This document shows positions 6,436-13,079 of a DNA stretch of 21,270 nt, in pieces. The DNA is taken from positions 1-21,270 of the forward strand of contig CAMKAP010000008.1 of the NCBI GenBank assembly GCA_946410505.1, given 5' to 3'. This DNA is from an uncultured Clostridia bacterium (GTDB lineage: Bacteria; Bacillota_A; Clostridia; Oscillospirales; Oscillospiraceae). The notes under the pieces are model-generated. The model made no database searches. It saw only the letters and a list, made by a program, of their open reading frames with translations, and was not told the origin of the DNA. Made by a program: the position numbers and the translations under genes. The number at the start of each line of letters is the position of its first letter. Position 1 is the first letter of the stretch.

Positions 6436-8778
6436 TTATCCCAGCACCTTTCTGGCGATGTCCACGCTCTGCTTGGCGTCCCTGGCATAGTAATCCGCGC
6501 CGATCTGCGCGGCGTAGTCCTCCGTCAGCACCGCGCCGCCCACCATGATCTTACAGTCATGGCCGCTGCGGCGCAGGGCGGCAATGGTATCGCGCATGCT
6601 CACCACCGTGGTGGTCATCAGCGCCGAGAGGCCCACCAGGCGCACGTTTTCCCGGATGGCTGCGTCCACCACAGTCTGGACCGGCACATCCCGCCCCAGG
6701 TCGATGACCGTGTAGCCGTAGTTTTCCAGCACTGCGCGCACGATATTCTTGCCGATATCGTGGATGTCCCCCTGCACGGTGGCAAGGATGATCTTTCCTT
6801 TGGACACGCTCTCGCCGCCGCGCCGTGCAATGCGGGCCTTGATGAGTTCGAAGCCCTCGCAGGCGGCGTTGGCCGCGGAGATAAGCTGCGGGAGAAAGAT
6901 CTCCTGCTTCTCATACTTCTCGCCCACCCGGTCCAGCGCCGGGATCAGCAGGTCGTTGATGACGGAGAGCTCGTCCCGCTCCATCAGCGCCTTGACCGTG
7001 AGCCGCGCCGTCTCGCCGCCGAGGCCGCGCAGGATCGCGTCGTTGATGCTCATGCCGCTCTCAGCAGCACTGGGCTTTTTCTCCTCCCGGGAAGCAAAGC
7101 AGCCAATATAGGCTTCGCTGTTATGATCCTCACCGGAGAGGACCCGGAAAGAAACAACGGCGTCCATGACGGCGCTCTGATTGGGATTCACGATGGGCAG
7201 ATCCAGCCCGGCATACAGCGCCTGGGTCAGAAAGCTGATGGTGATGTTTTCTCTGGCGGGCAGGCCGAAGGAGATGTTGCTCACACCCAGCACCGTATGC
7301 AGGCCCAGCTCCTCCTTCACATAGCGGAGCGCCCGCAGTGTCTCCCTCGCCTGCTCCTGCTGGACGGACACCGTCAGCGTCAGGCAGTCGATATACACGT
7401 CCTCCTTTGGAATCCCGCAGGCGAGCGCCGCATCCAGGATGCGCCGGGCGATGGCCACACGGCCCTGCCAGTCGGCGGGAATCCCCTGTTTGTCCATGCA
7501 AAGGCCCACCACCGCCGCGCCGTACTTTTTGCACAGAGGCAGGATGGCCTCCAGCACCTCGGGCCGACCGTTGACCGAATTGACAATGGCCTTGCCGCTC
7601 ACGGCCCGCAACCCCGCCTCGATGGCGGCGGGGTCCGAGGAGTCGATCTGCAGGGGCAGATCGCACACGCTCTGCAGAGCCTTGACCACCCGCACCATCA
7701 TCGTCGGCTCGTCCACTCCGGGCAGGCCCACGTTCACGTCCAGAATGTCCGCGCCGGCATCCTGCTGTTCGATGCCGCGCTGCACAATATAGTCGATGTC
7801 GTTTTCCCGCAGCGCCTGCTGGAAGCGCTTTTTCCCGGTGGGGTTGATGCGCTCGCCGATGACGCGCACGCCCTCCATCCCCACGGCAAGCCGCCCGGAG
7901 CACACGCCGTGCCTGCGCACAGGGGCAGGCGCCGGGTCCGCATCTCGCTGCAGGGAATCGCGGAGACTGCGGATAAAGTCGGGCCTGGTGCCGCAGCAGC
8001 CGCCCATCATCTCCACGCCCAGGGGAAGCGCCGCCGCCATTTCCCGGGCAAAGGAGGCCGCGGTCATGGCGTACTCCCCGGTGGCGGGGTCCGGCAGGCC
8101 CGCGTTGGGCTTGAGGATCAGGGGCTTGTCCGTCCACTGACGAAGCTCGCGGACCAGGGGCAGCAGTTCGCGCGGACCGAGGCTGCAGTTGAAGCCCATG
8201 GCGTCCACGCCCAGTCCGTCCAGTGTCAGCGCCATGGCGGGGACAGTCGCCCCCACGAAGCTGCGTCCGTTCCGTTCAAAGGTCATGGTGACCCAGACGG
8301 GCAGCGTGCTGTTTTCCTTCGCCGCCAGCACTGCGGCCTTGACCTCGTAGAGGTCGCTCATGGTCTCGATCACGATCAGGTCCGCCCCGGCATCCGCGCC
8401 GGCAATGACCTGCTCCCGAAACAACTCGTAGGCCTCCTCAAAGCGCAGCGTGCCCAGCGGCTCCAGAAGCTGGCCGACGGGGCCGATGTCCAGCGCGACA
8501 CGCACAGAAGCGTCCCCGGCGGCCATCCGGGCGCAGCGCACGCCGCCCGCCACCAGCTCCGCCACCGTATACCCGCAGCCGGCGGTCTTGAGCCGGTTTG
8601 CGCCGAAGGTGTTGGTGTAGAGCACCCGGCTTCCCGCTTCCACATAGCGGCGCTGAATATCCGCCACCACCTCCGGCGCGGTCAGGTTCCAGACCTCCGG
8701 AGGCAGGCCCATGGGAAGGCCGGCACTCTGGAGCATGGTGCCCATGGCCCCATCCAGCAGGATGATCTCATGTTCCAC
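6436..8778 (-). CDS. metH: Cobalamin-dependent methionine synthase lacking the activation domain
   Basis: This 780-residue enzyme transfers a methyl group from methyl-THF through cobalamin to homocysteine. Four modules are visible. The homocysteine domain (1-285) has zinc ligands C198, C261 and C262 (GFNCSLG and GGCCGT). The pterin-binding barrel (about 305-545) begins VIGERINPTGKK. The helical cap follows (about 575-655). The B12 domain (660-778) carries D671-x-H673-x-x-G676 in GDIHDIGK, with H673 the lower cobalt ligand, and later GGAVL. E. coli MetH is about 1227 residues; the missing C-terminal reactivation domain is encoded by the preceding gene. The start is GTG at 8778, overlapping the upstream gene by 11 nt, with GGAGGG upstream. 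Residues for all chemistry appear intact. Confidence 0.93.
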   Translation of the reverse strand: MEHEIILLDGAMGTMLQSAGLPMGLPPEVWNLTAPEVVADIQRRYVEAGSRVLYTNTFGANRLKTAGCGYTVAELVAGGVRCARMAAGDASVRVALDIGPVGQLLEPLGTLRFEEAYELFREQVIAGADAGADLIVIETMSDLYEVKAAVLAAKENSTLPVWVTMTFERNGRSFVGATVPAMALTLDGLGVDAMGFNCSLGPRELLPLVRELRQWTDKPLILKPNAGLPDPATGEYAMTAASFAREMAAALPLGVEMMGGCCGTRPDFIRSLRDSLQRDADPAPAPVRRHGVCSGRLAVGMEGVRVIGERINPTGKKRFQQALRENDIDYIVQRGIEQQDAGADILDVNVGLPGVDEPTMMVRVVKALQSVCDLPLQIDSSDPAAIEAGLRAVSGKAIVNSVNGRPEVLEAILPLCKKYGAAVVGLCMDKQGIPADWQGRVAIARRILDAALACGIPKEDVYIDCLTLTVSVQQEQARETLRALRYVKEELGLHTVLGVSNISFGLPARENITISFLTQALYAGLDLPIVNPNQSAVMDAVVSFRVLSGEDHNSEAYIGCFASREEKKPSAAESGMSINDAILRGLGGETARLTVKALMERDELSVINDLLIPALDRVGEKYEKQEIFLPQLISAANAACEGFELIKARIARRGGESVSKGKIILATVQGDIHDIGKNIVRAVLENYGYTVIDLGRDVPVQTVVDAAIRENVRLVGLSALMTTTVVSMRDTIAALRRSGHDCKIMVGGAVLTEDYAAQIGADYYARDAKQSVDIARKVLG

Positions 8779-9436
8779 AGCGTTTTCCCTCCTTCCGGAA
8801 TGCGCATTTTTCGGCGAGCGCGCAGCACTCGCAGCCCGTGGGGCGTTTTGCCCGCGGCGTATCGGCGACGCCGACCACCGCCGTCACCGTCTTCTGCGGC
8901 ACCATGAGACCGCTTTCATTGAGACAGACTCCCAGACGCCGGTTCATGTCCAGCAGGCGGAAAAACCAGATCTGCTGGCTCAGGGGGAAATCCCCGTAGC
9001 CGGGGCTGTAGCGCTCGGTCAGAAAGCGCGGCGCGAAAGCTTCCGCCAGATCGGCGCACAGATTGTCGCAAACATTTTCCACCGCGGCAGAGGCCGCCGC
9101 GTCCAGGATCAGCGCTTCACTCATATTCCGCAGCCGCAGCTGCCGCTGCAGCCGGTCCGGTCCGTCCCCCAGCGTGGCGGCCAGGAGGATCACCTGATCG
9201 CAGCCCGAGAGGAAAGCGCGCAGCTCCTCCCCCTCCGGGCGAAAATCCGTTCCGCCAAGAGGCTCACCGGGCTGGTAATCGAACACACGCCACACGACTC
9301 TGGGCGACGCCGCTTCCAGCAGCCGTTCCTCGCCCTGCCGGAGCTGCTCGCCGAGCTCCTCCGGGATCGCCTCGCCGTGCCACATCAGATAACGCAGCAT
9401 CTCCCCCCGGTCGATCCGGCTCAGTCTGGCCTCCAC
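8768..9436 (-). CDS. MetH reactivation-domain protein (stand-alone)
   Basis: This 222-residue protein corresponds to the S-adenosylmethionine-binding activation domain that in E. coli forms the C-terminus of MetH. The motif RYSPGYGDFPLSQQ (142-155) is the signature of that domain, the R-x-x-x-G-Y-G block contacting SAM. The C-terminus adds a Cys cluster GCECCALAEKCAFRK (201-215), a feature of the stand-alone clostridial forms. It probably docks on MetH and allows reductive methylation of oxidised cob(II)alamin. The start is GTG with GGGGGG 6 nt upstream. It is the first gene of the operon and overlaps metH by 11 nt, so stoichiometric production is likely. Electron donor is unknown. Confidence 0.88.
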   Translation of the reverse strand: MEARLSRIDRGEMLRYLMWHGEAIPEELGEQLRQGEERLLEAASPRVVWRVFDYQPGEPLGGTDFRPEGEELRAFLSGCDQVILLAATLGDGPDRLQRQLRLRNMSEALILDAAASAAVENVCDNLCADLAEAFAPRFLTERYSPGYGDFPLSQQIWFFRLLDMNRRLGVCLNESGLMVPQKTVTAVVGVADTPRAKRPTGCECCALAEKCAFRKEGKRCGT

Positions 9437-9470
9437 GGCGATCCCCCCTTTTGTTTTTCGTTATTGAATT

Positions 9471-9499
9471 AATTTATCACAGTTTGTTCCGCTTGAAAA
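9471..9499 (-). promoter_or_regulatory. Candidate promoter of the methionine operon
   Basis: On the minus strand TTTTCA (9499-9494), a 17-nt spacer and TAAATT (9476-9471) with an upstream TG (extended -10) precede the first met gene by about 35 nt. Both boxes are only 4/6 matches. I see no SAM riboswitch, T-box or cobalamin riboswitch in the 188 nt between this operon and the divergent gene. Confidence 0.35.
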
Positions 9500-9558
9500 G
9501 AAGAATATTTGACTGGTTCCCGCCGAGGGAGTCAATCCGAAAAAAACGGGCAAAAGCC

Positions 9559-9587
9559 TTGCGTAATCCGGCCGGGTGCAGTATAGT
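9559..9587 (+). promoter_or_regulatory. Promoter of the VTT / BMP / phosphoesterase operon
   Basis: TTGCGT (9559-9564), a 17-nt spacer and TATAGT (9582-9587) lie 37 nt before the ATG at 9625. No terminator is seen between the three following genes. Confidence 0.6.
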
Positions 9588-9624
9588 GTCTGCGAAGAAC
9601 AGGAACTGTGAGAAAGGATTTTCC

Positions 9625-10308
9625 ATGACGATAGCGGAAGGCAAAGGAAAATGGCTGTGGAGTGCGGCATTGCTGTGCGTCTGGGCGGCAGTTATCGCTC
9701 TTTTCATCGTAAACCATGGGAATCTGACCGTGCGGCAGCTGCTGGACTATACGCCCGAGGAGCCGCTGCTGGCAGCCTTCATCATGCTTGGGCTCTTCTG
9801 CCTGAAAAGTCTGGACTTTGTGATGCACTCCGGCGTCCTTTATGCCGCTGACGGCGTCATGTTCCCCTTCCCCGTCGCCTTGCTCCTCAATACGGTCGGC
9901 GCGGCCATCATGGTCACGGCGCCCTACTTTGTGGGCAAAAGTCTGGGAACGCCGGTGGCACGCAGGCTCCGGGCCAAATATCCGAAGCTGGCAAATCTCG
10001 AAAAACTTCGTCTGGGAAGAGGCTTTCTCACCGCCATGTTCCTGCGGGTGGCCAGCACACCGCTGACCGTGGCGAGCATCTATATGGGTGCTACGAATAT
10101 GCCCTTCGGCCCCTACCTGAGCGGCTCTCTCGTGGGGCTGATCCCTGTGATGGTCAGCTACGCCCTTATGGGCGCGGCGGCCGACGATCCCGGCTCTCCG
10201 CTCTTCATCGCCGGCGCCGGCGCCATTGCGGTCACCACCTGTGCCTCCATCCTCATCTATGCGCTGCTGCTGCGCCGCGCCGTCCGGAGGGCAGGAGGCA
10301 CGCAATAA
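9625..10308 (+). CDS. TVP38/TMEM64-family (VTT domain) membrane protein
   Basis: This 227-residue protein has about five to six membrane segments (about 11-29, 47-63, 82-105, 135-152, 163-180, 193-217). The central block with PYFVGKSLG (about 106-114), then GRGFLTAMFLRVASTPLTVASIYMGA in pieces (132-157), matches the VTT/SNARE-associated domain, including the family G-x-x-x-x-x-x-R-x-x-P pattern. DedA/VTT proteins act in membrane lipid homeostasis, some as phospholipid scramblases or undecaprenyl-phosphate translocases; which applies here is unknown. I chose the ATG at 9625 because AGAAAGGAT lies just upstream and the promoter ends at 9587; the longer open frame begins before transcription starts. 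It is followed 45 nt later by the BMP fusion gene. Confidence 0.82.
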   Translation: MTIAEGKGKWLWSAALLCVWAAVIALFIVNHGNLTVRQLLDYTPEEPLLAAFIMLGLFCLKSLDFVMHSGVLYAADGVMFPFPVALLLNTVGAAIMVTAPYFVGKSLGTPVARRLRAKYPKLANLEKLRLGRGFLTAMFLRVASTPLTVASIYMGATNMPFGPYLSGSLVGLIPVMVSYALMGAAADDPGSPLFIAGAGAIAVTTCASILIYALLLRRAVRRAGGTQ

Positions 10309-10353
10309 TGCCGGCTCTGTCCCGGAACAATACCTGTAAGGAAAGGATCTCCT

Positions 10354-12300
10354 ATGGCAAACGAAGCAATGGAACAATACGCCGCCGCCCTCAAGGCAGG
10401 GCAGCGTTACTATAAAAATGCGGTCTCCCACGGCCGCCCGCCCTATCCCCCTGTGCTCGATGAGCTGACCCAGGGCGTCCCCCTCGTCGGGCAGGCCGAT
10501 CTGGGCCTCGTGAACGTGCCGTGTGAGCTGATTGCCGGCACCAAGACCGCCGGGCGCGTTTTCGCCCTGGCTGGGAACTTCATGCCGCTGCTGCCTGTGG
10601 GGAGCGAGTTTTCCACCAAGTGGATCGCCCTGTGCGATGCCCATCTCGGCAGCGAAGGCATTCGGGACCCCATCAAGTGCTATGAGTATTACGGGCGCTT
10701 TTACGTCCAGGAGGGCAACAAGCGGGCAAGCGTCCTCATGAGCTACGACGCGCCCACCGTCCCCGCCACGGTCACCCGTCTGATTCCCCAGTACAGCGAC
10801 GACGAATCCGTGCGTCTTTACTACGAGTTCATGGCCTTCTACGCGCTCTCCCGCCTTTACGGCGTGGAGTTTCGCCGTCTGGGCGACTACAGCCGCCTGC
10901 AGGCAGCTCTCGGCTTTGAGCAGGACCACACCTGGACTGAGGAGGAGCGCCGCCGCTTTGCCTCCGGCTTTACCTTCTTCAAGAGCGCCTACGCCAAATG
11001 CTCTCCCCGCAATCCCGAGATCACTGCCGCCGAGGCGCTGCTGGGCTGGCTGGATCTCTATGCCTTCTCTTCCCTGCGGGATCTGACGGCGCCACAGCTG
11101 TATCAGCAGTTGGACCGCATCTGGCCGGACATTGCCGCCAAGGCAGAGAGCGCGGCCATCCCTGTGAGCACCGAACCCGAGGTCAAGGGGCAGAGCGTGC
11201 TGCAGCGGCTGCGCCGCGTGACCCACAGCGACCGGATCGACATTGCCTTTCTCTATGCCTTTGATCCGGAAACCAGCGCCTGGACCCGCGCCCACGACGA
11301 GGGGCGGCGCTATCTGGAGCAGGTCATGGGCGAGCGGGTACACATCCGGGTGGAGCACGCCTACAACCATGATTATCTTGCCGCGATCGAGCGGGCCAGA
11401 GAAAACGGGGCCGATCTGGTCTTCGCCACCACCCCCGCCATGGCAGCCGACTGCCGCAAGGCCGCTGCGCTGCATCCGGAGCTGAAGATCCTGTGCTGCG
11501 CCCTGTCGAAGCCCTATACAGGCGTGCGCACATACTACACGCGAAACTATGAAGCCAAGTTCATCGCTGGTGTTATCGCCGGCATCATGGCGGGAGACTC
11601 GCCCATCGGCTATGTGGCCTACAGCCCGATCTACGGCGTACCGGCGGATATCAACGCCTTCGCGCTGGGAGCGCGGGCGACCAATCCCGGTGCAAAGATC
11701 CTGCTGCGCTGGACCTGCACCGACGGCAACGCCGTGCAGGAGCTGACGGAGCGCGGCGTGCACGTTTTCTCCAACCGGGACGTGGTGCGTCCTGGCTTTT
11801 CTCGCAGCGCGCTGGAGCTCGGCACCTACATGATCGGCAGCGACGGCAGCCGGATTCCCCTGGCCACTCCCATCTGGGAATGGGGCAAGCTCTACGAGCT
11901 GATCGTCAACAGCATTTTCAGTGGGGCCTGGGCGGATATTGAGCGCAGCCGCTCCACTCACTACTACTGGGGCATGGACAGCGGCGTGATCGACCTGCAT
12001 CTGGGTGAGGCGCTGCCCCCCGCCGTGCGCGCCCTGGGCACGATCCTCAAACGGGACTTTGCCGCGGGCTCCGTGCGTCCCTTCCGCATGGAGATGTATG
12101 ACCAGTCCGGGCTTCTGCGCTGGAAAGGCGAGGAATCGCTCTCTCCGGAGCAGATCATGAAGATGGACTGGCTCTGCGACAATGTGGAGGGCGAAATCCC
12201 GGGCTTTGACAAGATCCTGCCCATGTCCCGGGACACGGTGCGTCTGCTTGGCGTCTACGCGGACAGTCTCCCACCTGAAAAGGAGGCGCCGCAGCTGTGA
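10354..12300 (+). CDS. Cytoplasmic fusion: ParB/Srx-like domain plus BMP (PnrA-like) ligand-binding domain
   Basis: This 648-residue protein has no signal peptide, lipobox or membrane helix. Its N-terminal half (about 50-150) contains DPIKCYEYYGRFYVQEGNKR (105-124), the kind of fold seen in ParB/sulfiredoxin-like domains, where the G-N-K-R/G-x-x-R loop binds nucleotide phosphates. A helical linker (150-285) follows. Residues about 293-600 are a BMP domain, as in the purine-nucleoside lipoprotein PnrA/Med: VFATTPAMA, RNYEAKFIAGVIAG, IGYVAYSPIYGVPADINAF and the late WEWGKLYELIV. BMP proteins are normally exported ABC-transporter receptors; this one should stay in the cytoplasm and may sense a nucleoside or nucleotide. 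The ATG has AAGGAAAGGAT upstream. The next gene starts inside its stop codon. Domain calls are by eye; the ParB/Srx call is the less certain. Confidence 0.75.
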   Translation: MANEAMEQYAAALKAGQRYYKNAVSHGRPPYPPVLDELTQGVPLVGQADLGLVNVPCELIAGTKTAGRVFALAGNFMPLLPVGSEFSTKWIALCDAHLGSEGIRDPIKCYEYYGRFYVQEGNKRASVLMSYDAPTVPATVTRLIPQYSDDESVRLYYEFMAFYALSRLYGVEFRRLGDYSRLQAALGFEQDHTWTEEERRRFASGFTFFKSAYAKCSPRNPEITAAEALLGWLDLYAFSSLRDLTAPQLYQQLDRIWPDIAAKAESAAIPVSTEPEVKGQSVLQRLRRVTHSDRIDIAFLYAFDPETSAWTRAHDEGRRYLEQVMGERVHIRVEHAYNHDYLAAIERARENGADLVFATTPAMAADCRKAAALHPELKILCCALSKPYTGVRTYYTRNYEAKFIAGVIAGIMAGDSPIGYVAYSPIYGVPADINAFALGARATNPGAKILLRWTCTDGNAVQELTERGVHVFSNRDVVRPGFSRSALELGTYMIGSDGSRIPLATPIWEWGKLYELIVNSIFSGAWADIERSRSTHYYWGMDSGVIDLHLGEALPPAVRALGTILKRDFAAGSVRPFRMEMYDQSGLLRWKGEESLSPEQIMKMDWLCDNVEGEIPGFDKILPMSRDTVRLLGVYADSLPPEKEAPQL

Positions 12301-12890
12301 AGATCCTGCTTGGCTCCGATGAAGAGGATAAGTATCTCTGGGACTATTACCGTCCCGGACGGCTGGCGGGTATCGACATGATCCTCGCCGCCGGGGACCT
12401 GAGGCCGGAGTATCTGAGCTTTCTGGTCACCATGGCAAACCGGCCTGTGCTCTACATCCACGGCAACCACGACGGACGATACGAGAGCAACCCGCCCGAG
12501 GGCTGCGACTGCATTGACGGGAAGCTCGTGAAGATAAACGGGCTGCGCATTCTGGGGCTGGGCGGCTGCCCCATGTACAACAAGGGGCCCCATCAGTACA
12601 CCGAACGCCAGATGCAGCGCCGCATCCGGAAGCTGGGCTGGAAGATCCGCCGGGCCGGAGGCGTGGACATTGTGCTGACTCATGCCCCGGTGCGCGGCTA
12701 CGGCGATCTGGACGATATCACCCACCGGGGCTTCGAGGCTTTTCTGCCTCTGCTGGACAAGTGGAAGCCCCGCTATCTGGTGCACGGGCACATCCACCTG
12801 AGCTACGGCTCACGGCAGCCCCGCGTCCTGCAGTATGGGGACACCACCCTCATCAACGCCTGCGGAAAATACATATTGGAAATCGACTGA
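12297..12890 (+). CDS. Calcineurin-like metallophosphoesterase
   Basis: This 197-residue protein has the ordered metal-site motifs of the family: G-D-L (AAGDLRP, 33-36 region), GNHD (HGNHDGR, about 58-61), T-H (LTHAP, about 125) and GHIH (VHGHIHLSYG, about 163-166). The first motif, normally D-x-H, reads SDEED, so the His ligand is replaced by Glu (E10). The start is GTG at 12297, giving a 4-nt GTGA overlap with the BMP fusion and hence translational coupling. Substrates of such small enzymes include cyclic nucleotides, nucleotides and phospholipids. The tight pairing with a putative nucleoside sensor suggests a shared nucleotide substrate, but that is inference. A terminator overlaps its stop codon. 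Confidence 0.87.
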   Translation: MKILLGSDEEDKYLWDYYRPGRLAGIDMILAAGDLRPEYLSFLVTMANRPVLYIHGNHDGRYESNPPEGCDCIDGKLVKINGLRILGLGGCPMYNKGPHQYTERQMQRRIRKLGWKIRRAGGVDIVLTHAPVRGYGDLDDITHRGFEAFLPLLDKWKPRYLVHGHIHLSYGSRQPRVLQYGDTTLINACGKYILEID

Positions 12891-12922
12891 GGACAGCCTT
12901 GCGCGGCTGTCCTCGGATTTTT
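12889..12922 (+). terminator. Rho-independent terminator after the phosphoesterase gene
   Basis: A 10-bp stem GAGGACAGCC / GGCTGTCCTC with a TTGCGC loop is followed by GGATTTTT. The stem begins within the TGA stop codon. It ends the VTT / BMP / phosphoesterase operon. Confidence 0.85.
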
Positions 12923-12996
12923 CTGCCGCCTCGCTGGCGCCCGAAAAAGCTGGCAGTTCATCCCGTCGTGATTTGACACATTTCTGTAACTTCATC

Positions 12997-13025
12997 TTGC
13001 AATTCACAGGGGAATCCGTTAATAT
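12997..13025 (+). promoter_or_regulatory. Promoter of the large flavoprotein gene
   Basis: TTGCAA (12997-13002), a 17-nt spacer and TAATAT (13020-13025) lie 54 nt before the ATG. A second TTGACA at 12973-12978 lacks a -10 at the right distance. The gene between the flanking terminators is therefore transcribed alone. Confidence 0.7.
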
Positions 13026-13079
13026 AGATTTAAGTTTGTCCCGCATGGATTTATTCAAAAACAAGTTCGGGAGGAAGAC

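Noticed and set aside
5770..8907. A 1045-codon plus-strand open frame opposite the met genes
   Set aside because: Same shadow effect; it is rich in His, Arg and Gln with no domain, while the minus strand holds clear metH and metF.
9451..9624. An N-terminal extension of the VTT protein
   Set aside because: It starts upstream of the promoter at 9559-9587 and has no ribosome site; the ATG at 9625 has one.
9437..9624. A SAM, T-box or cobalamin riboswitch in front of the methionine operon
   Set aside because: The 188-nt gap lacks the T-box and B12-box motifs and any terminator/antiterminator pair on the minus strand.
9532..12000. An 822-codon minus-strand open frame opposite the VTT and BMP genes
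   Set aside because: It runs through two recognisable plus-strand genes and their promoter and has no protein-like features.
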